64,000 nucleotides of DNA from NCBI RefSeq assembly GCF_019797865.1, contig NZ_CP081869.1, positions 3,734,501 through 3,798,500 on the forward strand, written 5' to 3'. Both the position numbers and the translations under genes were made by a program. Below the pieces are notes generated by a model, which was given only the letters and a program-made list of their open reading frames with translations, was not told where the DNA came from and did not search any database. The DNA is from Chenggangzhangella methanolivorans (lineage in GTDB: Bacteria > Pseudomonadota > Alphaproteobacteria > Rhizobiales > Methylopilaceae). The stretch's first letter is position 1; the number at the start of each line of letters is the position of its first letter. Below, piece by piece: positions 18,136 through 29,287 of this stretch.

Positions 18136-19416
18136 ATGGTCAGGATCTCTTTTCAGCGCGCTTGCTCTCGCCGCCGCTCTCGCGGCCGGAGGCGCGCGCG
18201 CGCAGGAGCCGGCCCCAGATCCCGCCGGGGAACAGCGCCGCGCCCTCGAGTCGCGCGCCAGGATCTGAAGGCCGCGGAAGAGCGCCGGCAGGCCATCGCG
18301 GCCGAGATCGAGGCGCTCAAGGGCGAGCGCGGCAAGCTGCAGGAAAGCCTCGCCTCGGCGGTGGCGGCGATCCGGACCAAGGAGCCGCAGGTCGAGGAGC
18401 GGAGCCGCCGCATCGGAGAGCTCGCTGAGTCCGAGCGCCAGCTCAAGGTCTCGCTCGCGGCCCGGCGAGGCGTGCTGGCCGACGTCATCGCCGCGCTCCA
18501 GCGCATGGGCCGCCAGCCGCCGCCGGCGCTGCTCGTCCGCCCGAACGACGCGCTCGAAGCGGTGCGCTCGGCCATGCTGCTCGGCGCCGTGGTGCCGGAC
18601 ATGCGCGCCGAGGCGGAGGCGCTCGGCTCGGACCTGCGCGAGCTCGTGCGGCTCAAGGGCCTGATGACCGACGAGCGCGACGCGCTCGCTCGCGAGATTC
18701 TCGATCTCGGCGGCCAGCAGGAGCGCCTCGCGGCGCTCGTCGAGGAGCGCCAGCGCCAGTCCGTGATTCGCGAGCACGACCTCCAGGGCGAGGTCGCGAA
18801 AACCGCGGAACTCGTCCGCGGCGTCGGCGATCTCGAGGCGCTGATCGCGAAGATGGAGAAGGAGCAGGCCGCGCGCGCCGCAGCCGAGGCCGCCAAGGCG
18901 CCGGCGCAAGACGGATCGGGCGCAGGCGCGGGACAGCTGGCGAACGCGTCGAGGCTCGCCCCGGCTATGCCGTTCGAGAAGGCGCGCGGGCTGCTGCCGC
19001 TGCCCGTTTCGGGCAAGAGGATCCACGGGTTCGGAGACGGCGACGGGGGCGGCGGCGCCTCCAAGGGCGTGTCGATCTCGGCCTCGCCCGGCGCGCCCGT
19101 GACCGCCCCGTGCGACGGCTGGGTGGTCTATGCCGGGCCGTTCCGGTCCTACGGCCAACTCTTGATCCTGAACGCGGGCGGCGGCTATCATGTGCTTCTT
19201 GCGGGCATGGAGCGTATTTCCGTCGCATTGAACCAGTTTGTTCTCGCGGGAGAGCCTGTGGCGACGATGCGCGGCGCGGCCGCCGGACCGGCACGGCCGG
19301 CGACCACCTCGCCGGATCGTCCAGTGCTCTACGTCGAGTTCCGCAAGGACCGCGGCTCGATCGACCCCTCGCCCTGGTGGGCCGCCGGCAATCCCGGCGA
19401 AAAGGTAGGCGGATGA
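18136..19416 (+). CDS. Murein hydrolase activator EnvC-like, M23/LytM family (5' frame break)
   Basis: A periplasmic coiled-coil protein with a C-terminal LytM domain. The signal peptide is in a second frame (FSALALAAALAAGGARAQEP, about 18152-18210), and the frame returns near 18267 with the loss of one base. The long coiled coil covers about residues 45-260 and the LytM domain about 290-420 (SASPGAPVTAPCDGWVVYAG, ILNAGGGYHVLLAGM). The His residues of an active M23 enzyme are largely absent, as in EnvC, which activates amidases at division. The true start is unclear: the ATG at 18136 is out of frame with the signal peptide. The stop overlaps ctpA. Confidence 0.8.
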   Translation: MVRISFQRACSRRRSRGRRRARAGAGPRSRRGTAPRPRVARQDLKAAEERRQAIAAEIEALKGERGKLQESLASAVAAIRTKEPQVEERSRRIGELAESERQLKVSLAARRGVLADVIAALQRMGRQPPPALLVRPNDALEAVRSAMLLGAVVPDMRAEAEALGSDLRELVRLKGLMTDERDALAREILDLGGQQERLAALVEERQRQSVIREHDLQGEVAKTAELVRGVGDLEALIAKMEKEQAARAAAEAAKAPAQDGSGAGAGQLANASRLAPAMPFEKARGLLPLPVSGKRIHGFGDGDGGGGASKGVSISASPGAPVTAPCDGWVVYAGPFRSYGQLLILNAGGGYHVLLAGMERISVALNQFVLAGEPVATMRGAAAGPARPATTSPDRPVLYVEFRKDRGSIDPSPWWAAGNPGEKVGG

Positions 19417-20744
19417 TGCGAAAGGTTACTCTGGTGCTCTTCGGAGCCGTGATCGGCGCCTCGGCGGCCGGCATGGCGCTGCAGCCTCGCGCCTTCTTCG
19501 GGTCCGTGGCGGAGGCCGCGGGCTCCGCCGACACCTACCGCCAGCTGAACCTGTTCGGCGACGTGTTCGAGCGCGTGCGCGCCGACTATGTCGAGAAGCC
19601 GGACGACGCCAAGCTCGTCGAGAGCGCCATCAACGGCATGCTCTCGGGCCTCGATCCGCATTCGAGCTACATGGACGCCAAGGCGTTCAAGGACATGCGC
19701 ACCAACACCGACGGCAAGTTCGGCGGCCTCGGCATCAAGGTGCAGATGTTCGAGAAGCTGATCCGCGTCGAGGGCGCGATCGACGACACGCCGGCGCAGA
19801 AGGCCGGCATCCGCGCCAAGGACGTCATCACCCAGATCGACGGCCAGCAGGTCGAGGGCATGACGCTCGAGCAGGCGGTCGACAAGATGCGCGGGCCGGT
19901 CGGCACGCCCATCACGCTGACCATCCAGCGCGAGAACATCGAGAAGCCCGTCGAGGTGAAGCTCACCCGCGCCGAGATCAGCCTCGACTCGGTCAAGTGG
20001 GAAGTGCTGAACGACGACATCGGCTACATCCGCGTCAGCCAGTTCAACGCCCAGACGTTCGAGATGATGAACAAGGGCCTGGACCAGATCGAGAGCAAGG
20101 TGCCGAACGACAAGCTCAAGGGCTTCGTCATCGACCTGCGCAACAATCCGGGCGGCCTGCTCGACCAGGCGATCGCGGTCTCCGACGCCTATCTCGAGCG
20201 CGGCGAGATCGTCTCGACCCGCGGCCGCAATCCGGAAGAGTCGCAGCGCTTCAACGCGCGTCCGGGCGATCTCGCCAAGGGCAAGCCGGTGATCGTGCTC
20301 GTGAACGGCGGTTCGGCCTCGGCGTCGGAGATCGTCGCCGGCGCCCTGCAGGACCACAAGCGCGCGACCATTCTCGGCACGCGCTCCTTCGGCAAGGGCT
20401 CGGTCCAGACCATCATCCCGCTCGGGGGCAACGGGGCCATCCGCCTCACCACCGCGCGCTACTACACGCCGTCGGGCAAGTCGATCCAGGCGAAGGGCAT
20501 CTCGCCCGACATCGAGGTGAAGCAGGAACTGCCCGAGGACATGAAGGACAAGGACTTCGAGACCAAGGGCGAGGCGGGCCTGAAGGGTCACCTCAAGAAC
20601 GGCGAAGACGAGCAGTCGGGCTCTTCGGCCTACGTGCCGGCCGAGCGCAAGGACGACAAGCAGCTCAACTACGCCCTCGACCTGATGCGCGGCATCCAGT
20701 CGAACGCCGCCTTCCCGCCCCAGGGCAAGACCTCGGCGAACTGA
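19413..20744 (+). CDS. ctpA: S41-family carboxyl-terminal processing protease
   Basis: A 443-residue exported serine protease. An N-terminal signal/anchor (RKVTLVLFGAVIGASAAGMA) is followed by the N-terminal S41 region, a PDZ domain (about 85-165, KAGIRAKDVITQIDGQQVEG) and the S41 catalytic domain with the nucleophile in NGGSASASEIVAG and the general-base Lys in TRSFGKGSVQT. CtpA trims periplasmic and peptidoglycan-associated proteins. It overlaps the EnvC-like gene by four bases, the normal order in this group, and is followed by a strong terminator. Confidence 0.96.
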   Translation: MMRKVTLVLFGAVIGASAAGMALQPRAFFGSVAEAAGSADTYRQLNLFGDVFERVRADYVEKPDDAKLVESAINGMLSGLDPHSSYMDAKAFKDMRTNTDGKFGGLGIKVQMFEKLIRVEGAIDDTPAQKAGIRAKDVITQIDGQQVEGMTLEQAVDKMRGPVGTPITLTIQRENIEKPVEVKLTRAEISLDSVKWEVLNDDIGYIRVSQFNAQTFEMMNKGLDQIESKVPNDKLKGFVIDLRNNPGGLLDQAIAVSDAYLERGEIVSTRGRNPEESQRFNARPGDLAKGKPVIVLVNGGSASASEIVAGALQDHKRATILGTRSFGKGSVQTIIPLGGNGAIRLTTARYYTPSGKSIQAKGISPDIEVKQELPEDMKDKDFETKGEAGLKGHLKNGEDEQSGSSAYVPAERKDDKQLNYALDLMRGIQSNAAFPPQGKTSAN

Positions 20745-20784
20745 CAAGACCTCCGCGAACTCCGCGGAGATTCCGGCCAGATCC

Positions 20785-20818
20785 GACCCCCTTCCGCGCT
20801 CTGCGGAAGGGGGGGGTC
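20785..20818 (+). terminator. Rho-independent terminator after ctpA
   Basis: GACCCCCTTCCGC pairs with GCGGAAGGGGGGGGTC around a short loop (GCTCT), followed by TTT. It lies 40 bp after the ctpA stop. The remaining 130 bp to the next gene show no feature. Confidence 0.75.
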
Positions 20819-20948
20819 TTTGCGCCAGTCTTGGAGGGCGGCGGCTCGTTCCGATCCCCGCTCCGATCGCCCTGGGGATCGGCGCGCGTTTCTTCGACGC
20901 AGCGGGCGCGAATCCGTTATCGTCTCGCACGGCCAGCCGACGAGACCG

Positions 20949-22145
20949 ATGACCGAGGACGAACTCAAGAAGCCGCTCAAGGCGCGCAAGCCGGCGAAGC
21001 TCCCGTTCCCGCGCCCGAAGGTCGAGGGCATGACGCTGCTCGCGCTCGGCGTCGGCGGCGCGCTGGCGGCCGCCGGGCTCTGGGCGATGTTCGTCCATGA
21101 TCCTCTCGGCGGAGAGCCGGTCGCGACGGCCGCGATCGAGCGCCGCGCGCCCTCCGCGCCGCAGAAGTCGGCGGCCGAGCCCGACGCCCATGCGGCCGCC
21201 GAGATCGAACAGCCGTCGTTCTCGCGCGAGGGCGTGAGGATCGTACGGCCGGGCGACCCGATGCCGAAGAGCGGACCGGTCATCATCCGCGTGCCGGACG
21301 CCAACGGCCACGACGCCCCCTCGGCGCAGGCCGCGGCTCCCGCTCCCGCCGCCGATCTCCAGACCGCGATGCTGGAGGACAGCCGCTACGGCCAGCTTCC
21401 GCGCATCGCCCCGGACGGCAAGCGGCCCGTCGACGTCTACGCCCGCGCCGCCGCCGGCCCCGCCGACGCGCCGCGCGTGGCGCTGGTGGTCGCGGGCCTC
21501 GGCGTCGGCCGCGACGCGACGCTCGCCGCGATCAAGGGCTTGCCGGGCGAGGTGACGCTCGCCTTCTCGCCCTATGGCTCCGACGTCGGCGAGTTCGTCG
21601 AGGCCGCCCGCAAGGACGGCCACGAGACGCTGATCCAGGCCCCGATGGAGCCGTTCGCCTATCCCTCGAACGACCCCGGCCCGCAGACGCTGCTGGCGAG
21701 CCTTCCGGCCCCCGCCAATCTCGAGCGCCTGCGCTGGGCGCTCGCCCGGGCGCGGGGCTATGTCGGCGTCGCCCCGCTCGCGGGCGGCCGCTTCCTGCAG
21801 GCCGACGAGGCGCTCCAGCCGGTGTTCGCGGAGCTTGCGCGCCGCGGCCTGATGTTCCTTGGCCAGACCGACCGGGAGAGCCGCTTCGGCGCGGTGGCCG
21901 AGCGCGCCGGGCTGCTCTACGCCCGCGCTGGCGCGCCGATCGACGCCGCGCCGGACGCCGGCGCGATCGACGGCGCGCTCGCCGAGCTCGAGCGCCGCGC
22001 CAGGGAGAACGGCTCCGCGGTCGGCTGGGCGAGCGCCTCGCCGCTCACGCTGAAGCGCATCGAGGCCTGGCGCTCGGGGCTCTCGGCCCGCGGCCTGACG
22101 CTGTCGCCGCTCACCGCCGTCATCAAGCCGCAGGACCGGTCGTGA
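20949..22145 (+). CDS. Divergent polysaccharide deacetylase family protein
   Basis: A 398-residue protein with one N-terminal transmembrane helix (about 28-48, MTLLALGVGGALAAAGLWAMF), a proline/alanine-rich linker (50-165), and a C-terminal deacetylase-like domain (about 170-395, RVALVVAGLGVGRDATLAAI, LPGEVTLAFSPYGSDV, HETLIQAPMEPFAYP). This family (formerly DUF610) has the NodB-like fold but lacks typical metal ligands; its role is unknown, perhaps in envelope polysaccharide handling. The ctpA-this-rppH order is conserved in Rhizobiales. The start at 20949 gives the family's usual MTEDELKKPL; the frame is open to 20820. Confidence 0.88.
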   Translation: MTEDELKKPLKARKPAKLPFPRPKVEGMTLLALGVGGALAAAGLWAMFVHDPLGGEPVATAAIERRAPSAPQKSAAEPDAHAAAEIEQPSFSREGVRIVRPGDPMPKSGPVIIRVPDANGHDAPSAQAAAPAPAADLQTAMLEDSRYGQLPRIAPDGKRPVDVYARAAAGPADAPRVALVVAGLGVGRDATLAAIKGLPGEVTLAFSPYGSDVGEFVEAARKDGHETLIQAPMEPFAYPSNDPGPQTLLASLPAPANLERLRWALARARGYVGVAPLAGGRFLQADEALQPVFAELARRGLMFLGQTDRESRFGAVAERAGLLYARAGAPIDAAPDAGAIDGALAELERRARENGSAVGWASASPLTLKRIEAWRSGLSARGLTLSPLTAVIKPQDRS

Positions 22146-22651
22146 GCGCGGCGCCGGCGGACGGGCGGCGGCTGCCCTATCGGCGTTGCGTCGGGGTCGC
22201 GCTCTTCAACGCGCAAGGCAAGGTGTTCGTCGGTCGTCGCAAGTCCGGAGCCGGAGACGCCGAAAAGCTCGTCCACCGCTGGCAGATGCCGCAGGGCGGG
22301 ATCGACCGCCACGAGGACCCGCTGACCGCGGCCCGCAGGGAGCTCGAGGAGGAGACGGGCGTGCGCTCGGCCGAGCTCCTCGCCGAGGCGCCGGAGTGGT
22401 TCACCTACGACTTCCCGCCCGAGATCCTCGCGCGAGCCCGCGGCGGCAAGTTTTCCGGCCAGACCCAGCTCTGGTTCGCGTTCCGCTTCACCGGAGAGGA
22501 CGCAGAGATCGACCTCGCGCCGCCCGGCCACAAGCCGGAGTTCGACGAGTGGCGCTGGGCGGACCTCGCCGAGACGCCGGCGCTGATCGTGCCGTTCAAG
22601 CGCTCGGTCTACCGTCAGGTCGTCGAGACCTTCGGGCGCTTCGCGGCCTAA
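22142..22651 (+). CDS. rppH: RNA pyrophosphohydrolase (Nudix)
   Basis: A 169-residue Nudix hydrolase that converts 5'-triphosphate RNA to monophosphate, triggering RNase E decay. The Nudix box is complete: GGIDRHEDPLTAARRELEEE followed by TGV. LPYRRCVGVALFNAQGKVFVGRR and the WQMPQGG approach match RppH/IalA. A GTG start overlaps the previous stop (GTGA). It overlaps the opposite-strand MpaB-like gene by four bases at the 3' end. Confidence 0.95.
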   Translation: MSAAPADGRRLPYRRCVGVALFNAQGKVFVGRRKSGAGDAEKLVHRWQMPQGGIDRHEDPLTAARRELEEETGVRSAELLAEAPEWFTYDFPPEILARARGGKFSGQTQLWFAFRFTGEDAEIDLAPPGHKPEFDEWRWADLAETPALIVPFKRSVYRQVVETFGRFAA

Positions 22652-23487
22652 GCCGTGGCGTCGACGCGCATCGCCCATCGCAGCAGCGCCCCGGCGCCGT
22701 AGGCGCGCGCCCGCACCGCGCGACGCGCCCGCGGACTTCGGCCAAGCCCGTGCATCTCGGCGGCCCAGTCCGGGAGGAGGTCGCAGCCGGCGTCGAAGAT
22801 GAAGCCGTCGACCGGCGCGAAGGACGGCGCGACGGCTGGCTGCGACAGCAGGTGGCTCGCGACCCGTCGCGTGCGCGCGTCCCATTTGAGCCGCGGGCGC
22901 ATCGCCTCGAGATAGGCCTCGGCGTCGGCGCGGGTCGCGGGCGGCTCCGCGGAGCCGAGGAGGCGCGCGACGCTCGCCATCTCGGCGAAGTAGCGGTCCT
23001 GGTCGGCCGCGGGCGTGCGGGGCGCGCGATAGCGCAGATGAGCCTCCAGGAAGCAGCGCGTCTCGGCGACGTGGACCCATCTGAGGAGCTCCGGGTCGGA
23101 CGCCGCGTAGGGCGTCCCGTCCGGCAGGGCTCCCGCGACCTTCTCGTGGATCGCCCTGACGCGCGCGATCGCGGCGAGGGCGTCGTCCTTCGCGCCGTAG
23201 GTGGTGACGGAGACGAAGCGCGCGGTGCGCCGCAGCCGCCCCGCCATGTCCTTGCGGAAGTCCGAATGGTCCCAGACGCCGGCGAGCGCCGACGGGTGAA
23301 GCATCTGGAGCAGCAGCGATCCGACGCCGCCGATCATCATCGAGGTGAAGTCGGCATGGACCGCGCGGACGATCGAGCCCGGCGGAAACAGCCCCTCGGC
23401 CGAAGGCGGCGGCGCCTCGCCGGCGCGCCGCTCGACGCCGACGATCTTGAGCACCTGGTCGCGGACGGCTCTGCGCGCTGCTTTCAT
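22648..23487 (-). CDS. Oxygenase MpaB family protein (DUF2236)
   Basis: A 279-residue protein of the ER-bound oxygenase MpaB/latex-clearing-protein superfamily. Support comes from SIVRAVHADFTSMMIGGVGSLLLQMLHP near the N-terminus, the DFRKDMAGRLRRTARFVSVTTYG segment and LLRWVHVAETRCFLEAH, which carries the likely haem-ligand His. Members cleave or oxidise hydrophobic substrates, but most bacterial relatives are uncharacterised. The start is taken as the ATG at 23487. It is convergent with rppH and unlinked to a clear operon. Confidence 0.8.
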   Translation of the reverse strand: MKAARRAVRDQVLKIVGVERRAGEAPPPSAEGLFPPGSIVRAVHADFTSMMIGGVGSLLLQMLHPSALAGVWDHSDFRKDMAGRLRRTARFVSVTTYGAKDDALAAIARVRAIHEKVAGALPDGTPYAASDPELLRWVHVAETRCFLEAHLRYRAPRTPAADQDRYFAEMASVARLLGSAEPPATRADAEAYLEAMRPRLKWDARTRRVASHLLSQPAVAPSFAPVDGFIFDAGCDLLPDWAAEMHGLGRSPRARRAVRARAYGAGALLRWAMRVDATA

Positions 23488-23536
23488 GGGGAGAATGTGG
23501 GCTTCCGGTCGCCGGCCGCCAAGCCGAACCTCGACG

Positions 23537-23773
23537 CTAGATCTGGCGATAGGTGCCCGGTTCGATCCCGAGCCGGGCCGCCTGCGCCTTGATCTCGGGT
23601 CCGCTCGACGAGATGCGGTGCTCGAGGCCCGGATGGTCGGCCTCGACGAGGCCGAGCGCCTCGGTCTCGTCGCTTGCGAGCACGAGGAAGACCATCAGCG
23701 TCGCGGCGCGGCCCTCTTCGGCCGGCTGCGCCTGGCTCTCCACGATGAAGCCGTCGTCGGTGTTGGCGCCCAT
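23537..23773 (-). CDS. Small conserved-looking hypothetical protein
   Basis: A 78-residue acidic protein starting MGANTDDGFIVESQAQPAEE and ending LGIEPGTYRQI. No signal peptide or membrane helix is visible. It lies between the MpaB-like gene (same strand, 49 bp away) and the divergent helicase gene. I do not recognise the family. Codon positions show the strong GC3 bias of the surrounding genes, which supports a real gene. Confidence 0.6.
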   Translation of the reverse strand: MGANTDDGFIVESQAQPAEEGRAATLMVFLVLASDETEALGLVEADHPGLEHRISSSGPEIKAQAARLGIEPGTYRQI

Positions 23774-23895
23774 GTCGTCGAGGCTCGCACGGATCGCGCC
23801 GGCGCGACAGGGGCGCCGGAGCCGATTGCGAACGAAACGCGAATGGGGCTCACTCGCCCGAGCGCGACGCGGACATCGATTCGAGGCGGCGACTG

Positions 23896-25950
23896 GTGGC
23901 GGCCGAGGCCTATCTCGACAAGCTGAACGACGAGCAGCGGCAGGCGGTGGAGCATGGCGCGACGGGCCCGTGCGGGCCGCTGCTCGTCATCGCGGGCGCG
24001 GGCTCGGGCAAGACCAACACGCTCGCCCACCGGGTCGCGCATCTGGTGGCGCGCGGCGCGGACCCGGCCCGCATCCTGCTCCTGACCTTCTCGCGCCGCG
24101 CGAGCGTCGAGATGATCCGGCGCGTCGAACGCATCCTGCGCGAGGCCCTCGGGCCCCAGATCGGCGGCGCGCTGTCGCTGCCCTGGGCCGGCACGTTCCA
24201 CGGCGTCGGCGCGCGGCTGCTGCGCGACCGCGCCGAGACGATCGGGCTCGACCCGCAATTCACCATCCTCGACCGCGAGGACGCCGCCGACCTCATGAAC
24301 GTGGTCCGTCACGAGCTCGGCTTCTCGAAGACCCACAAGCGCTTCCCGACCAAGAGCGCCTGCATGTCGATTTATTCACGCGCCGTGAACGCCGAGGCGC
24401 GCATCGACGAAACGCTCGGGCGCTCGTTCCCCTGGTGCGCCGGATGGGCCGACGAGCTCGGGCGTCTGTTCGCCGCCTATGTCGAGGCCAAGCAGGCCCA
24501 GAACGTGCTCGATTACGACGACCTGCTGCTCTACTGGGCGCAGATGGCCGCCGAGCCCGGGATCGCGGCCGAGATCGGCGGGGCGTTCGACCACGTGCTG
24601 GTCGACGAATACCAGGACACCAACCGCCTGCAGGCCTCGATCCTCACCGCGCTCAAGCCCGACGGGCGCGGCCTTGCGGTGGTCGGCGACGACGCGCAGG
24701 CGATCTACTCGTTCCGCGCCGCCACGGTGCGCAACATTCTCGACTTTCCCGCCGCCTTCTCGCCGCCCGCGCGGATCGTCACGCTCGACCGCAACTACCG
24801 CTCGACCGAGCCGATCCTTTCCGCCGCCAACGCCGTCATCGGCGAGGCGTCGGAGCGCTTCACCAAGAACCTGTGGTCGGGCCGGGAAGGCGGCGGGCGG
24901 CCGCGCCTCGTCTCGGTCCGCGATGAGGCCTCGCAGGCCGCCTTCGTCGCCGACGCCGTGCTCGAGAACCGCGAGGCGGGCGAGACGCTCAAGCAGCAGG
25001 CGGTGCTGTTCCGCACCTCCTCCCACAGCGCGCCGCTCGAACTCGAGCTCGTCCGGCGCAACATTCCGTTCGTGAAGTTCGGCGGCCTCAAATTCCTCGA
25101 CGCCGCCCACGTCAAGGACATGCTGGCGCTGCTGCGTTTCGCCGAGAACCCGCGCGACCGCACCGCGGGCTTCCGCGCCATGCAGCTCATTCCGGGCGTC
25201 GGGCCCTCGACGGCCGCCCGCGCGCTCGACGCGATCGCGGCCGCTTCGGCGCCGTTCGAGGCGCTCACCGCCGCTTCGCCGCCGCCGCGCGCCGCGGCCG
25301 ACTGGGCGGCCTTCGCCGAGACGATCGCGACGCTCGCCACGGGGCAGGCCGGATGGCCGGGCGAGATCGCGGCGGCGCGCCGGTGGTACGACCCGCAGCT
25401 CGAACGCGTCCACGAGGACGCCGAGACGCGCCGGGCGGACCTCGCGCAGCTCGAGCAGATCGCCGCCACCTATCCCTCGCGCCAGCGCTTCCTCACCGAG
25501 CTCACGCTCGACCCGCCGGACGCGACCAGCGACGAGGCCGGCCCGCCGTCGAAGGACGACGACTACCTGATCCTGTCGACCATTCACTCCGCCAAGGGGC
25601 AGGAGTGGCGCTCGGTCTTCGTGCTGAACGGCGTCGACGGCTGCATGCCCTCCGACCTCGGCGTCGGCTCGCGCGAGGAGATCGAGGAGGAGCGCCGCCT
25701 GCTCTACGTCGCCATGACGCGGGCCAAGGACGCGCTCTCGATCGTGCTGCCGCAGCGCTTCTACGTCCACGGGCAGGCGGCGCGCGGCGACCGGCACGTC
25801 TACGCCGCCCGCACCCGCTTCATCACTGCGGCGATGCTCGGCCTGTTCGAGGCGATCGCCTGGCCGCCGGCCGCGGCCGAGCCGGCGGCGCGGCCCGCCG
25901 GGACCGCGAAGGTCGACCTGCGCGCCAAGATGAAGGCGATGTGGGGCTGA
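23896..25950 (+). CDS. UvrD/Rep-family ATP-dependent DNA helicase
   Basis: A 684-residue superfamily 1A helicase. Motifs in order: Q-motif LNDEQRQAVEH (about 10), Walker A AGAGSGKTN (about 35), LLTFSRRAS, GTFHGVGARLLR, Walker B/DExx VDEYQDTNRLQ (about 236), GDDAQAIYSFRAA, LDRNYRST, HSAKGQEWRSVFVLNG (motif V) and LLYVAMTRAKDAL (motif VI). It unwinds DNA in repair or replication restart; it is shorter than UvrD, with a reduced C-terminus. The GTG at 23896 gives VAAEAYLDKLNDEQRQ. It is tail-to-tail with oxyR, 12 bp apart. Confidence 0.93.
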   Translation: MAAEAYLDKLNDEQRQAVEHGATGPCGPLLVIAGAGSGKTNTLAHRVAHLVARGADPARILLLTFSRRASVEMIRRVERILREALGPQIGGALSLPWAGTFHGVGARLLRDRAETIGLDPQFTILDREDAADLMNVVRHELGFSKTHKRFPTKSACMSIYSRAVNAEARIDETLGRSFPWCAGWADELGRLFAAYVEAKQAQNVLDYDDLLLYWAQMAAEPGIAAEIGGAFDHVLVDEYQDTNRLQASILTALKPDGRGLAVVGDDAQAIYSFRAATVRNILDFPAAFSPPARIVTLDRNYRSTEPILSAANAVIGEASERFTKNLWSGREGGGRPRLVSVRDEASQAAFVADAVLENREAGETLKQQAVLFRTSSHSAPLELELVRRNIPFVKFGGLKFLDAAHVKDMLALLRFAENPRDRTAGFRAMQLIPGVGPSTAARALDAIAAASAPFEALTAASPPPRAAADWAAFAETIATLATGQAGWPGEIAAARRWYDPQLERVHEDAETRRADLAQLEQIAATYPSRQRFLTELTLDPPDATSDEAGPPSKDDDYLILSTIHSAKGQEWRSVFVLNGVDGCMPSDLGVGSREEIEEERRLLYVAMTRAKDALSIVLPQRFYVHGQAARGDRHVYAARTRFITAAMLGLFEAIAWPPAAAEPAARPAGTAKVDLRAKMKAMWG

Positions 25951-25962
25951 AGCGCAGGCGGA

Positions 25963-26886
25963 TCACGCGCGCGCCGCGGCCGCCTGGCCGAGCGCTCCGG
26001 CCGAACGGCGCACGGTCTCCGACATCTGCAGCAGCTGCGCGGTGAGGGGGCTCGTCGTGCGCCACACCATGCCGATGGTGCGCGAGGGCTTCGGGTTCGT
26101 GAAGCGCGCGATCGACACCGAGGCCGAGCGGGTCTCGACCCCGACGGCCATTTCGGGAATGAGCGTGACGCCGAGCCCCGCCTCGACCATTTGGACGAGC
26201 GTCGAGAGCGAGCTTGCGTCGAGCAGGCCGCGCGGCTGCGCGGCGTGCGTCGGGCGGTTGCAGAAGGTGAGCGCCTGTTCCCGGAAGCAGTGGCCTTCCT
26301 CCAGCAGCAGCAGCCGCATCTCGCGCAGCGCCTCGCGGTTGGGGACGGGCTGGCCCTCGTCGGCGCGCGGGCGCACGAGCACGAACTCCTCGGTGAACAG
26401 CGGCGCTTCCGTGAGCGAGGGCTCGGAGACGGGCAAGGCGACGATCGCGACGTCGATGCGGCCGTCGTTCAGCTCCTGCACGAGCTTCGGCGTCAGCGTC
26501 TCGCGCACGTGGAGGTCGAGGCCGCCATGGAGGCGGATGAGGTCGGCGATGAGGCTCGGCAGCAGATAGGGCGCGACGGTCGGAATCACGCCGATGCGCA
26601 GCCGGCCGACCAGCCTTCCGCGGGAGGCGCGCGCAAAGCCCTCGAGATCGTCGAGCGCGCGCAGGATGTCGCGGGCGCGCAGGGCGATCTCCTCGCCGAA
26701 ATTCGTCAGCCGCACCTGCCGCCGGTCGCGCTCGAACAGCGGCGCTCCGAGCTCCTCCTCCAAGGCCTTGATCTGCATGGACAAGGCCGGCTGGGAGATG
26801 GCGCAGGCCTCGGCCGCGCGGCCGAAATGGCCGTGGCGGGCCAGCGCCTCGAAATAGCGGAACTGCTTGAGGGTGAGGTTTTTCAT
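25963..26886 (-). CDS. oxyR: Hydrogen-peroxide-inducible LysR regulator OxyR
   Basis: A 307-residue LysR protein: winged HTH (about 5-65, FRYFEALARHGHFGRAAEACAI) and a LysR substrate-binding domain (about 90-295). The two redox Cys of OxyR are visible in EGHCFREQALTFC with the typical eight-residue separation, corresponding to C199 and C208 of E. coli. It is divergent from katG, the classic arrangement in alphaproteobacteria, and should activate katG under peroxide stress. A palindrome overlaps its own start codon. Confidence 0.94.
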   Translation of the reverse strand: MKNLTLKQFRYFEALARHGHFGRAAEACAISQPALSMQIKALEEELGAPLFERDRRQVRLTNFGEEIALRARDILRALDDLEGFARASRGRLVGRLRIGVIPTVAPYLLPSLIADLIRLHGGLDLHVRETLTPKLVQELNDGRIDVAIVALPVSEPSLTEAPLFTEEFVLVRPRADEGQPVPNREALREMRLLLLEEGHCFREQALTFCNRPTHAAQPRGLLDASSLSTLVQMVEAGLGVTLIPEMAVGVETRSASVSIARFTNPKPSRTIGMVWRTTSPLTAQLLQMSETVRRSAGALGQAAAARA

Positions 26887-26899
26887 AAGGACGACTTAT
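26885..26899. promoter_or_regulatory. Candidate LysR/OxyR site at the oxyR start
   Basis: ATAAG-GACGA-CTTAT is a perfect 5+5 inverted repeat with the T-N11-A spacing of LysR boxes. It overlaps the oxyR start codon by two bases, a position suited to autorepression. The rest of the 155-bp oxyR-katG region has an AT-rich patch (26911-26925) that probably holds the promoters. Confidence 0.45.
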
Positions 26900-26933
26900 C
26901 GTCACAATCAGGAAATCGGAATTAATATAATGA

Positions 26934-29213
<2,280 letters not shown>

Positions 29214-29241
29214 TCGGCCGTCGATCGACCTAAAAAACGCT

Positions 29242-29276
29242 CCCGGCGCCGCTTCACGCGGCGCCGGGATTTTTTT
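29242..29276 (+). terminator. Rho-independent terminator after katG
   Basis: CCCGGCGCCGC pairs perfectly with GCGGCGCCGGG (11 bp, 5-base loop), followed by A and seven T residues. It lies 28 bp after the katG stop and may also serve the convergent mdc operon, which ends at 29288. Confidence 0.9.
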
Positions 29277-29287
29277 GCGCGGAGCCG

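Noticed and set aside
19329..21623. Minus-strand open frame of 764 codons across ctpA and the deacetylase gene
   Set aside because: Low-complexity translation rich in Arg, Asp and Leu, opposite two well-supported genes. No start context or domain is visible.
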